Shown here: positions 55,762 through 64,000 of the stretch, in pieces | How the letters are laid out: each line of letters opens with the position of its first letter | Numbering within the stretch: the stretch's first letter is position 1 | Translations under genes and position numbers: made by a program | Source of the DNA: Clostridiaceae bacterium | Lineage (GTDB): Bacteria; Bacillota; Clostridia; Saccharofermentanales; Saccharofermentanaceae | Reading direction: 5' to 3' | DNA: 64,000 nt | Assembly (NCBI GenBank): GCA_012729635.1 | Contig: JAAYCT010000009.1 | Coordinates: 1-64,000, forward strand | Notes under the pieces: generated by a model | Seen by the model: only the letters and a program-made list of their open reading frames with translations | What the model was told of the DNA's origin: nothing | Databases searched by the model: none

Positions 55762-57747
55762 ATGCCCAAAAAAGCGGTTTACAACAATGAAAGCATCACC
55801 TCGCTCAAGGGTGCGGATCGTGTGCGGAAAAGGCCCGGAGTCATTTTCGGATCGGACGGTCTTGAAGGTTGCGAGCATTCTTTTTTCGAGATTCTTTCCA
55901 ATTCGATTGATGAAGCCAGAGAAGGCCATGGGGACCGAATTGAAGTGATTCGTTTTCCGGACGGTTCCATTCAGGTGGAGGATTTCGGAAGAGGAATACC
56001 TCTGGACTATAACTCGAAGGAAGGAAGATATAACTGGGAGCTTGTATACTGTGAGCTTTATGCCGGAGGTAAGTACAATAACGATACCGGAGAAAATTAT
56101 GAGTTCAGCCTGGGCCTGAACGGATTGGGTGCGTGTGCAACCCAGTATGCTTCCGAGTATTTTGATGTAACGGTTTTTCGTGACGGTCAAATATTCTCTC
56201 TTCATTTCGAGAAGGGCGAGGTTGCCGGAGAGTTGAAGAAGGAAACAACGCGCTTCAAACGAACCGGAACGATTCAGAAATGGAAACCGGATCGTGATGT
56301 TTTCACGGAAATTGTCATCCCGCTCGAATCCTTCAAAATGATCATGAAAAGGCAGGCGGTCGTGAACAACGGGGTAACCTTTATTCTCCGTGATGAAGAG
56401 AGCAAAGAAACCTTTTCGTTTTGTTATCCCGATGGGATATTGGGATATGTCGCGGAGCTTTCCGGAGACGCCGCACTGACCGCTCCGTATTCCTTTGACG
56501 GAGTCGGAAAAGGTAGGGACCGCAGCGATAAGCCGGAATATAAGGTTCGCTCTCAAATTTCCTTCTCCTTCAATAATGAGATCAACGTAATCGAGTATTA
56601 TCACAATTCGAGCTTTCTTCAGCACGGCGGGGCACCCGATAAAGCGGTGCGGAATTCCTTTACCGCCGAAATCGATCGACAGATTCGTCTTCGTGATAAA
56701 TACAAGAACGGCGAAAGTAAAATAACCTTTCAGGACATCATGGACAGCCTGGTCTTGGTCACCAGCTCGTTTTCAACACAAACGAGTTATGAAAACCAGA
56801 CCAAAAAAGCGATCAACAATAAATTTATCCAGGAATTCATGAGTGATTTGATTCGGGAAAAGCTGGAGATATGGTTTATTGAAAACAAGGCGGATGCGGA
56901 CAAGGTAATCGAGCAGCTTTTAATAAACAAGAGAAGCCGTGAAAATGCCGAGAAGACTCGTTTAAACGTAAAGAAAAAACTGATGGGTTCGATTGATATC
57001 GGGAACCGCGTGAAAAAATTCGTTGATTGTCGTACCAAGGACAACTCGGAACGCGAGCTCTATATTGTGGAAGGCGATTCAGCCCTCGGAGCTTGTAAAA
57101 TGGGTCGGGACGCCGAATTCCAAGCAATCATGCCGGTTCGAGGGAAAATTCTGAATTGCCTGAAATCCGATTACGGAGTGATCTTTAAAAGCGAAATCAT
57201 TATCGACCTGCTCAAGGTCCTCGGATGCGGTGTCGAGATCAAATCAAAGCACAATAGGGATTTGTCTTCCTTCGACCTGGATGCCTTGCGATGGAGCAAA
57301 ATAATCATTTGTACGGATGCGGACGTGGACGGATTTCAGATCCGCACATTGATTTTAGCGATGTTGTATCGCCTCACCCCGACACTGATCGAGCGAGGAA
57401 AAGTTTATATCGCGGAGTCTCCGCTTTTCGAAATAACATATCGCGACCGCAAGGGAGAGCGGACGCATTTTGCTTATGACGAACGGGAGAAAGCAGAGAT
57501 TCTTCGGATGTATCCTCCGGATACCTGTTCGATTCAGCGATCCAAGGGTTTGGGTGAAAACGAACCGGAGATGATGTGGGAAACGACTATGAATCCGGTG
57601 ACGCGCCGATTAATCGAGGTTCTCCCCGAAGATCCCGTAAAAACCGACAGGGTTTTCGATCTTCTTCTCGGGGATAATCTTCAGGGTCGGAAAAGTCACA
57701 TTGAGAAGAACGGTCATCTGTATCTGGACCAACTGGACATCGGCTGA
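55762..57747 (+). CDS. Divergent type II topoisomerase subunit B (ParE-like)
   Basis: 661 aa ATPase subunit of the GyrB/ParE family. GHKL motifs: ILSNSIDEAREG and VEDFGRGIPLD. The ATP lid reads GLNGLGACA where ParE/GyrB have G-x-H-G-V-G. The TOPRIM domain has LYIVEGDSALGACKMGRD instead of EGDSAGGSAKQGRD, keeps RGKILN, and has IICTDADVDGFQIRTL instead of DGAHIRTL. Catalytic Glu and Asp residues are retained, so it should be active, but it belongs to a side branch. ATG at 55762 with a weak site. The A subunit follows 58 bases later. Confidence 0.88.
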   Translation: MPKKAVYNNESITSLKGADRVRKRPGVIFGSDGLEGCEHSFFEILSNSIDEAREGHGDRIEVIRFPDGSIQVEDFGRGIPLDYNSKEGRYNWELVYCELYAGGKYNNDTGENYEFSLGLNGLGACATQYASEYFDVTVFRDGQIFSLHFEKGEVAGELKKETTRFKRTGTIQKWKPDRDVFTEIVIPLESFKMIMKRQAVVNNGVTFILRDEESKETFSFCYPDGILGYVAELSGDAALTAPYSFDGVGKGRDRSDKPEYKVRSQISFSFNNEINVIEYYHNSSFLQHGGAPDKAVRNSFTAEIDRQIRLRDKYKNGESKITFQDIMDSLVLVTSSFSTQTSYENQTKKAINNKFIQEFMSDLIREKLEIWFIENKADADKVIEQLLINKRSRENAEKTRLNVKKKLMGSIDIGNRVKKFVDCRTKDNSERELYIVEGDSALGACKMGRDAEFQAIMPVRGKILNCLKSDYGVIFKSEIIIDLLKVLGCGVEIKSKHNRDLSSFDLDALRWSKIIICTDADVDGFQIRTLILAMLYRLTPTLIERGKVYIAESPLFEITYRDRKGERTHFAYDEREKAEILRMYPPDTCSIQRSKGLGENEPEMMWETTMNPVTRRLIEVLPEDPVKTDRVFDLLLGDNLQGRKSHIEKNGHLYLDQLDIG

Positions 57748-57805
57748 TTTGTCTTTTTGGTTACCGGATTTTCTATTTTGAGAACAAACCATTCGGGAGA
57801 GAGAA

Positions 57806-60070
57806 ATGAAGAAAAAGGGAAAAGAGACGGCGGGGGATCCGCAAATCAGACCTTCGCTCAAAGAACTTCTGCGCGAAAGCTCCGGATTACAACAGCCGGT
57901 TCGGACGGAGCCGATCACGGAAACGCTTGAAAAAAATTACATGCCGTACGCGATGAGCGTAATCGTTTCTCGTGCCATCCCGGAGATTGACGGGTTTAAG
58001 CCGTCCCATCGAAAGCTCCTTTATACGATGTACAAGATGGGTCTGTTAACCGGTAATCGAACCAAATCCGCCAACGTGGTCGGGCAGACGATGAAACTCA
58101 ATCCGCACGGTGATCTGGCCATTTATGAAACGATGGTTCGTCTGACGCGAGGGAACGGAGCATTGTTGCATCCGTACATCGACTCGAAGGGTAATTTCGG
58201 CCGGCAGTACTCCAGAGATATGCAATTTGCCGCATCAAGATACACGGAAGTTCGGCTGGATAAGATTTGTGAGGAGCTGTTCCGCGGTCTGGACAAAGAT
58301 GCCGTTGATTTTTCGGATAATTACGACGGTACGATGAAGGAGCCGACTCTCCTTCCCGCAACGTTTCCGTCCATTCTCGTTAACAGCAATCAGGGGATTG
58401 CTGTCGGAATGGCGTCCAATATTTGCTCATTCAATCTTGCCGAGGTCTGCAGGGCGACTATTGCGTTTATGAAGGATCCGACAAAGGATCTGATGGAGAT
58501 CATGCCGGCTCCGGATTTCCCGGGCGGAGGCATTATACTTTATGATGAAGAAACGATGCGTCAGGTTTTCGAAAATGGACGCGGACCGATCCGGGTTCGC
58601 TCAAAATTCCGGATTGATCGAAAAAACAATATGATCGATATTTATGAAATTCCTTATTCGACGACCGCTGAAGCAATCATCGATGAAATCAGTGAATTGG
58701 TCAGATCCGGAAAAATCAAGGAAATATCGGATGTTCGTGATGAGACGGATTTGGACGGACTGAAGATAAGCATCGAGTGTAAAAGAGGAGCCGATCCGAA
58801 TGCACTGATGACCAAGCTGTTTCGTTTCACCAAACTGGAGGATACATTCTCATGTAATTTTAACGTACTTATTAACGGAATGCCGCGTGTGCTCGGCGTG
58901 AAGGCTTTGATCGGAGAGTGGCTGTCATGGCGGAGATCGTGTTTGAAACGTGAGTTGCTTCATGATCTGCAAAAAAAAGAAAGTCGACTTCATTTGCTTG
59001 ACGGACTTGCAAAGATTCTTCTGGATATCGATCAGGCCATTGCGATTATACGCAACACGGAATGGGAGGCGGATGTCATACCCAACCTGATGAAGGGGTT
59101 TGATATTGATGAGCCGCAAGCGGAGTATGTTGCCGAGATCAAGCTTCGCAACATTAACCGGCAATACATCATTAACCGAACCGCGGATCGTGAACAGCTT
59201 GTGAATGAGATCGCCGATTTACGCGATATTCTGGGCAAACCCAAACGATTGGATTCATTGATTGTCACCACGATTGAAGGCGTTATCAAGCGATTCGGAA
59301 AGGATCGCAAAAGTGAGTTGCTCAAAGCGGAGCAGGCAGTCACTTTTTCCGATGATAATTTAATCGAGGATTATCGGTTGAAGCTGTTTCTAACGGAGCA
59401 CGGATATCTAAAAAAACTTCCGCTTACATCTCTTCGGAGTGCCGGTGAATTGAAGACCAAGGAGGAAGATCGGATAATCATTGAATCGGAAGGAAAAAAC
59501 AAGAGCGAGGTCCTGTTTTTTTCAAGCGCGTGTTGCGTTTATAAAATGCGAATCCACGAGATTGCGGACACAAAACCTTCCGAACTGGGAATATACCTCC
59601 CGAATATTTTGTCGAGTGAAACCAACGAGAGAATTTTGTATATGCTAATTACCGAGGAGTATGAGGGTGAGATGCTTTTCGCATACGAAAACGGAAAAAT
59701 GTCACGAATTCCTCTTTGCTCCTACGAGACAAAACAGAATCGGAAGAAGCTGATTCACGCATGCTATGAAGGTTCTCCGATTGTGAGCATCCACTATCAG
59801 AAGGAGCCGGAGGATTATGCGGCTTTTTCTTCTCTTCGTAAGGCGATTGTTTTTTCAAGCGCCCTGATTCCGGTCAAGTCAACACGATCTTCTCAAGGCG
59901 TACAGCTTCTTGTTTCAAAAAAGGGAAGCCGGATGATTTCGGTCAGACGGCTCTCTGAGGTCGGATTTTCGGACCCGGAATACTACCGTATTCGCAAAAC
60001 GCCCGCCATCGGTTATTATTTGAAGGAAGAGACACTGGAAAACCGACAACTGTCCATGGGAGAGGTTTAA
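57806..60070 (+). CDS. Divergent type II topoisomerase subunit A (ParC-like)
   Basis: 754 aa DNA-cleaving subunit. YAMSVIVSRAIPEIDGFKPSHRKLLY opens the winged-helix part. The active Tyr lies in AASRYTEVRL (usually AAMRYTEAR). GIAVGMASNICSFNL follows. The C-terminal third has weak blade-like repeats and no QRRGGKG GyrA box, which favours decatenation over supercoiling. ATG at 57806 with GGGAGAGAGA. It forms an operon with the B subunit. A second, canonical gyrase is expected elsewhere in the genome. Confidence 0.88.
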   Translation: MKKKGKETAGDPQIRPSLKELLRESSGLQQPVRTEPITETLEKNYMPYAMSVIVSRAIPEIDGFKPSHRKLLYTMYKMGLLTGNRTKSANVVGQTMKLNPHGDLAIYETMVRLTRGNGALLHPYIDSKGNFGRQYSRDMQFAASRYTEVRLDKICEELFRGLDKDAVDFSDNYDGTMKEPTLLPATFPSILVNSNQGIAVGMASNICSFNLAEVCRATIAFMKDPTKDLMEIMPAPDFPGGGIILYDEETMRQVFENGRGPIRVRSKFRIDRKNNMIDIYEIPYSTTAEAIIDEISELVRSGKIKEISDVRDETDLDGLKISIECKRGADPNALMTKLFRFTKLEDTFSCNFNVLINGMPRVLGVKALIGEWLSWRRSCLKRELLHDLQKKESRLHLLDGLAKILLDIDQAIAIIRNTEWEADVIPNLMKGFDIDEPQAEYVAEIKLRNINRQYIINRTADREQLVNEIADLRDILGKPKRLDSLIVTTIEGVIKRFGKDRKSELLKAEQAVTFSDDNLIEDYRLKLFLTEHGYLKKLPLTSLRSAGELKTKEEDRIIIESEGKNKSEVLFFSSACCVYKMRIHEIADTKPSELGIYLPNILSSETNERILYMLITEEYEGEMLFAYENGKMSRIPLCSYETKQNRKKLIHACYEGSPIVSIHYQKEPEDYAAFSSLRKAIVFSSALIPVKSTRSSQGVQLLVSKKGSRMISVRRLSEVGFSDPEYYRIRKTPAIGYYLKEETLENRQLSMGEV

Positions 60071-60071
60071 C

Positions 60072-61949
60072 TTGTCCATCAGTTTCGAACCGGATAAAAA
60101 AAATCGTATGCCGCTGACATATGGGAGACGGACCATTATTTATGTTTGTCTGATTATTCTGATTCTTTACACAATAAGTATCGGCGTAATTCATAACGAG
60201 AACACGCGCCTGTCCGATGTCATCCCTCAATTTCGTGAGGCCTTGGACGCAAGAGACTACAGTGCGGCTCTACAAATGTATCGGGACATCCATGCGCGTA
60301 TCGTGGAAGTACCGCCCGAAAAATCATATTCGGTTGAAAAAGAAAAGCAAATTCTTTCAGATATGGAAGGCATTGTTGACGAACGGGTTCGTTTGATTGA
60401 GCATCGTATTCGAAACAATCGTTACATGCCGGTAATGGATGATCGTGCTTTTCTGGAACAGATGAAGGAGATGACGGGTGCTTCTCTGTCAACATGGTTA
60501 AGTGAACTGGCGGAGGAGTTTTTGCTCGGAACCATCGAAAAGCCGACACTCCATTTTATCTTCGAGCAAATCGGTGATTATTCAAATGTCGAATCGTTTG
60601 CGACTCCGTTGCAAAGAGAAATAGACAACATTGAAATCTCCCGCGGTGACATACAGACCGCAGAGAACTTGTTTATGGATGAAGAATATATTTCTGCCGC
60701 AATCAAGTATATTTCGGTGCTTGAATCAACGGATGGGTTTGTTCATGCTTATGCCGATAGACGTCTGTCCGATCTTAAAGAGGTGATGTACACCCCGATC
60801 ATGGAGGAATGTGACACTCTTCTTGACAATTATCGTTACTATTCGGCCGAGGCAATTCTTTCCGATATGGCAACCATATTTCCGGAAGATCAAAGGATTC
60901 AGGCGAAACTTCTTGAAGCGACAACGAACACGGATCTTGTTACTCAATACACCGGACAGATTGAAGTCATATGTGTAAAACCGCTGATTGCCGATAAGGA
61001 GTTGGCTTTTTCCGTTTCCGGAAGTTCGACGACGGAGTCCTTTTATCTGACGACCGATGAGTTTCGGAAAATTTTACAGTCTCTTTACGAGAGAGATTAC
61101 ATTCTGATCGACGCGCATTCCATTGTAGATATGTCCAACGACACCTTTTTACTGGACAAAAATCTGATGATTCCCGCAGATAAAAAGCCGTTGGTGATTA
61201 TCGTAGAAAATGTAAACTATACCGCTTATTTAAACGAAAAGGGTTTTTGTACGAGGCTGGTCATTAATGATCAGGGGCAGGTGAGCGGCGAGTACCGGAA
61301 TGCGGCCGGACAGAAGGTTGTCAGCCGGTCTGCGGAGGCAATCGGAATCGTCGATGCCTTTGTTGAATCCAATCCGGATTTTTCATTTGACGGCACAAAG
61401 GGAGTAATTTCTCTTACCGGGTATGAAACCGTTTTCGGTTATATAACCGATGCGGATCAAATCGATGACAGAAATTCGGCGCTTACGGCGATGGGTTTAC
61501 CACAGGAAAATCCTTCGGAGGAAGAAATAGAGCAAAACCGGGAAAAAGTAACCGAGCTCATTCAAAAACTGAAGGATACCGGCTGGGTTTTTGCATCCTC
61601 AACCTACGGTTTCATCAATGCAAATGATAGCTCTTTGCAAGTAATTCAAGCCGATACGGAGAAATGGCTCAATCAGGTTGCTCCCCTGACCGGTGAAGTG
61701 GATATGCTCGTTTATCCGAACGGGAATTTTATTAAAGGCTCGGATATGCGTTGTGTTTACCTGAAAAATCTGGGGTTCCGAATCTTTTTCGGGGTGGGAT
61801 CCACCGCATATCGTACCTTCGGAGATAACTATCTGTATTTTGACCGCGCGATGATGAACGGAGATACATTAAGAAATGTCAATTATTCGCGTTTTTTTGA
61901 TGTTCGGGAAATTTACGACGAGAGTCGGAATAAAAAGTTGAACGCCTAG
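60072..61949 (+). CDS. Membrane-anchored polysaccharide-deacetylase-like protein, probably catalytically inactive
   Basis: 625 aa. Basic start, one membrane helix (about 20-40), a long helical region with TPR-like character (about 50-290), and a C-terminal NodB-like domain (about 370-600). The latter follows a clostridial deacetylase group (AYLNEKGFCTRLVINDQG; NPDFSFDGTKGVISLTGYE; DTEKWLNQVAPL). The metal Asp-Asp is replaced by Glu379-Asn380, and the usual SHSxGH reads S-S-T-Y-G-F (509-514), so zinc binding and catalysis are doubtful. TTG start at 60072, 1 base after the topoisomerase stop, with GGGAGAGG upstream. Confidence 0.7.
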   Translation: MSISFEPDKKNRMPLTYGRRTIIYVCLIILILYTISIGVIHNENTRLSDVIPQFREALDARDYSAALQMYRDIHARIVEVPPEKSYSVEKEKQILSDMEGIVDERVRLIEHRIRNNRYMPVMDDRAFLEQMKEMTGASLSTWLSELAEEFLLGTIEKPTLHFIFEQIGDYSNVESFATPLQREIDNIEISRGDIQTAENLFMDEEYISAAIKYISVLESTDGFVHAYADRRLSDLKEVMYTPIMEECDTLLDNYRYYSAEAILSDMATIFPEDQRIQAKLLEATTNTDLVTQYTGQIEVICVKPLIADKELAFSVSGSSTTESFYLTTDEFRKILQSLYERDYILIDAHSIVDMSNDTFLLDKNLMIPADKKPLVIIVENVNYTAYLNEKGFCTRLVINDQGQVSGEYRNAAGQKVVSRSAEAIGIVDAFVESNPDFSFDGTKGVISLTGYETVFGYITDADQIDDRNSALTAMGLPQENPSEEEIEQNREKVTELIQKLKDTGWVFASSTYGFINANDSSLQVIQADTEKWLNQVAPLTGEVDMLVYPNGNFIKGSDMRCVYLKNLGFRIFFGVGSTAYRTFGDNYLYFDRAMMNGDTLRNVNYSRFFDVREIYDESRNKKLNA

Positions 61950-62047
61950 TATTCTTTATCTTTTCAACGTCCGTTTCGGTACATGATAAGCGATTTGTGG
62001 TATTGTATTATTTATACCCGAGTGTACATGTGTGGAGGCGATCCGGA

Positions 62048-63037
62048 TTGAAAAAGACCGACGGGGTCTTTATTCGACTGAATAATAAGATTCGTGTATC
62101 CGTAGCGATAGCGATGGCTATCTGTGTTTTGTTGCCCTGTTTTATCCTTTCGTCATGCTCCGTGCCATTTTCATTTCCTTCCATTTCCGTTAATGAGGAC
62201 TTACTCGGTCGTTTGCCGTCAAACGGTGTCGGCATGGGTAACCTTCAGCCTCCGGAAGGACAAAAACAATATGAGATCGGAAGCAGCGAGGACTTATTTT
62301 ATTCCGTTCAGGATTCTCTTTACTCGTTTTCTTCGGAAATATATATTCGCATTGATGATTATTCGATTTTTTCCCGATACTGGGAAGAGTTGACGGTCGC
62401 GGGTGCATTACATTCCGCGTTTCAGCAGGGACAGGTACAAATTGAATACGAAAATCGAACGCCATGCAATATCAGGGTCAATCTGAATTTCAACGAATGC
62501 GGATTGTTTCTAAAGCAGTACCTGTCTTCGGATAAACCCTCGTATGAAACCAACGAGCAAATTATGCTGGATCAATTGATCCGGGAAATCCGTGAAAACA
62601 TCATCCGTGAAGATATGAATGACTTTCAAAAGGTTGTGGCTGTCCATGATTATATTGTTGTAAACACCGAGTATATCGAGTCGGAGAATTCTGATTATTT
62701 AGCGACAGCCATTTCCGTTTTGAAGGACGGGAAGGGACAGTGTCAGGGCTATTCCGAGGCATTTGCCGCAATTATGATTGTACTGGGAGTGGAAACGAGA
62801 GTGATTTCCGGGAAGGCTTTCGATTCGCAAATGCGATTTGTCCCTCATGCTTGGAATCAGGTGAAAATCGACGGGGTATGGTATCATGTGGATGTTACAT
62901 GGGACGATCCGATACCGGATACGGGCGGATCCGCTTTGCGCACCTATATGCTTCGATCCGACGAATTCTTTGAAACCGACCATATGTGGAGCGATTATTT
63001 CCCGCGTTGCGCGAAAGATAATCCGGTTCTCGGTTAA
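62048..63037 (+). CDS. Transglutaminase-like lipoprotein
   Basis: 329 aa. Signal peptide with lipobox (LLPCFILSSC), then an N-terminal region without known domain (about 35-190), and a transglutaminase-like cysteine protease domain (about 190-310). The triad is visible: Cys in GKGQCQGYSEAF, His in PHAWNQVKI and Asp in YHVDVTWDDP. Relatives act at the cell surface as peptidases or crosslinkers; the target is unknown. The start is TTG 62048, 9 bases after GGAGG (62034-62038); an in-frame GTG/ATG region back to 61997 lacks a ribosome site. Confidence 0.82.
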   Translation: MKKTDGVFIRLNNKIRVSVAIAMAICVLLPCFILSSCSVPFSFPSISVNEDLLGRLPSNGVGMGNLQPPEGQKQYEIGSSEDLFYSVQDSLYSFSSEIYIRIDDYSIFSRYWEELTVAGALHSAFQQGQVQIEYENRTPCNIRVNLNFNECGLFLKQYLSSDKPSYETNEQIMLDQLIREIRENIIREDMNDFQKVVAVHDYIVVNTEYIESENSDYLATAISVLKDGKGQCQGYSEAFAAIMIVLGVETRVISGKAFDSQMRFVPHAWNQVKIDGVWYHVDVTWDDPIPDTGGSALRTYMLRSDEFFETDHMWSDYFPRCAKDNPVLG

Positions 63038-63119
63038 CTTCATTCATAATTTGTTTAATGGACGAACTTATCAGTCAATACTATAATGAGGTGAGGATGC
63101 GTTTCTTCGGGAGGGTGTT

Positions 63120-63572
63120 ATGGCGAAAAAAAACGAGAAATTAATGAATCTATTGGTTGAGGATGAAATTCTTTGGAAGGATCGCAAACGCTATTTGGGA
63201 CTGCCGATATCGTTTACGGTGTATAGTTTTGACGAAAATCGATTATATTTGAAAAAGGGCTTATTCAACACGACGATAGATGAACTGCTTTTATATCGTG
63301 TTCTGGATATCAAGCTGAGTCGATCTCTGATACAGAAAATATTCAGGGTTGGGACGATTACCTTGGTTACGGCTGATAAATCTCATGGATCCATTGAATT
63401 AAAGAATATCGCACGATCGGAGCAAACGAGAAAAGCATTGAGTACGATCGTTGAAAAAGAAAGAGACGAGAAGAGAATTCTCGGTAAAGAAATGTTTGGT
63501 GCATCCGGATCGGTAAGTGGGGATAGCTTGGATTTTTTTGTAAATGACATCGGCGGCGGAAACGAGGATTGA
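63120..63572 (+). CDS. Bacterial PH-domain protein
   Basis: 150 aa, no signal peptide or membrane helix. Residues about 13-110 match the bacterial PH (bPH2/YdbS-like) pattern: ILWKDRKRYLGLPISFTVYSFDENRLYLKKGLFNTTIDELLLYRVLDI and a late strand SHGSIELKNI. The last 40 residues are polar and probably flexible. ATG at 63120 follows GGGAGGGTGTT. Function unknown. Confidence 0.75.
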   Translation: MAKKNEKLMNLLVEDEILWKDRKRYLGLPISFTVYSFDENRLYLKKGLFNTTIDELLLYRVLDIKLSRSLIQKIFRVGTITLVTADKSHGSIELKNIARSEQTRKALSTIVEKERDEKRILGKEMFGASGSVSGDSLDFFVNDIGGGNED

Positions 63573-63619
63573 CGATGATCGTGTCAGCAATTCGCTTGAG
63601 CGGGGGTTTGAATTAGTCC

Positions 63620-64000
63620 GTGGAAACCAGACTGGATCGATATGACGGAGCCAGAGAAAAGAAGATCGCTCTCTTGAAGCGATTGATTTCGGAGTCGGAA
63701 AAAATCGTGTTTCTCGGCGGAGCGGGCGTATCCACGGAAAGCGGTATTCCCGATTTTCGGAGTGGGCAGGGCATTTTCAATCAGGACAGCGGTCTTGAGT
63801 ATCGACCCGTCGATATCATAAGCCATTCGTTTTTCACGAAACACCCGGAGGAATTCTTTGATTTTTACAGAAGAAAGCTCTGTTACCCGAACGCAAAACC
63901 CAATAAAGCACATAAGGCATTGGTGCGATTGGAGCGACAAGGGAAGTTGTTCGCCGTGATTACCCAAAATGTTGATAATCTGCACCAAATGGCGGGAAGC
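63620..64000 (+). CDS. NAD-dependent protein deacylase, sirtuin (partial, 3' end outside window)
   Basis: The first 127 residues are visible and run to the window edge. FLGGAGVSTESGIPDFRS is the NAD-binding motif, and TQNVDNLHQMAG carries the catalytic region with Asn-Asp; the catalytic His lies beyond the end. RRKLCYP (Tyr/Arg region) suggests a CobB-type enzyme. The GTG at 63620 is the only start, because an in-frame TAG lies at 63614-63616. The ribosome site is weak. Confidence 0.88.
   Translation, partial: METRLDRYDGAREKKIALLKRLISESEKIVFLGGAGVSTESGIPDFRSGQGIFNQDSGLEYRPVDIISHSFFTKHPEEFFDFYRRKLCYPNAKPNKAHKALVRLERQGKLFAVITQNVDNLHQMAGS

Noticed and set aside
55666-56625. Long - strand frame of 319 codons
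   Set aside because: It lies fully opposite the ParE-like gene, whose GHKL motifs are clear; the shadow has no domain features.

Overview
The window reads as a chromosomal segment of a Gram-positive anaerobe of the Bacillota, most likely class Clostridia. The evidence is a PolC-type replicative polymerase, a PASTA-domain Ser/Thr kinase paired with a PP2C phosphatase, the gene order rpsB-tsf-pyrH-frr-uppS-cdsA-dxr-rseP-ispG-polC and priA-def-fmt-rsmB-rlmN-prpC-prkC-rsgA-rpe-thiN, and cohesin/dockerin modules. Saccharofermentans-like or Oscillospirales relatives would fit, but the genus cannot be fixed from this sequence. Coding density is high, most genes lie on the + strand, ATGA-type overlaps are common, and no gene-free stretch exceeds about 270 bases. 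No rRNA, CRISPR array, prophage or insertion sequence was seen.

Layout. 1-3.1 kb: the tail of a membrane protein, an SH3/NlpC-P60 wall hydrolase, and a convergent M20 dipeptidase. 3.2-16.3 kb: translation factors (S2, EF-Ts, RRF), UMP kinase, lipid-carrier and phospholipid synthesis (UppS, CdsA), the MEP pathway enzymes Dxr and IspG, the RseP protease and PolC. 16.3-27.5 kb: PriA, N-terminal formylation and deformylation enzymes, rRNA methyltransferases, the PrpC/PrkC signalling pair, RsgA, Rpe and ThiN, nearly all overlapping. 27.5-30.9 kb: an aminotransferase on the - strand, then infC-rpmI-rplT behind a strong promoter and a structured leader, and an RNA methyltransferase. 30.9-37.1 kb: a TrkA/TrkA/TrkH potassium system, then aconitase and citrate synthase. 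37.2-46.7 kb: tRNA-Glu, UvrA, a ClpE-like unfoldase, ArgJ, a DUF975 membrane protein and an FAD oxidoreductase. 46.9-55.5 kb: tRNAs His-Gln-Lys, a dockerin-bearing glucosaminidase overlapping a membrane-anchored cohesin gene, NAD synthetase, a GNAT enzyme, an SH3 lipoprotein, and tRNAs Gly-Arg. 55.8-64 kb: a divergent type II topoisomerase pair, a probably inactive polysaccharide-deacetylase-like protein, a transglutaminase-like lipoprotein, a PH-domain protein and the start of a sirtuin.

Most notable points. (1) PolC keeps its PHP and polymerase residues, but its inserted proofreading exonuclease domain has lost the catalytic acidic residues. (2) A secreted peptidoglycan glucosaminidase with a C-terminal dockerin overlaps by 14 bases a gene for a single-pass membrane protein with a cohesin-like domain outside and a long acidic tail inside. 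Together they could be a small non-cellulosomal cohesin-dockerin wall-remodelling device, with an 8-bp-arm inverted repeat upstream as a possible control site. (3) PrkC carries an InlB-B-type repeat and a Thr/Pro tail after its PASTA domains. (4) A 29-bp tandem duplication rewrites the end of the clpE-like gene. Several exported proteins share Thr-Pro linkers.
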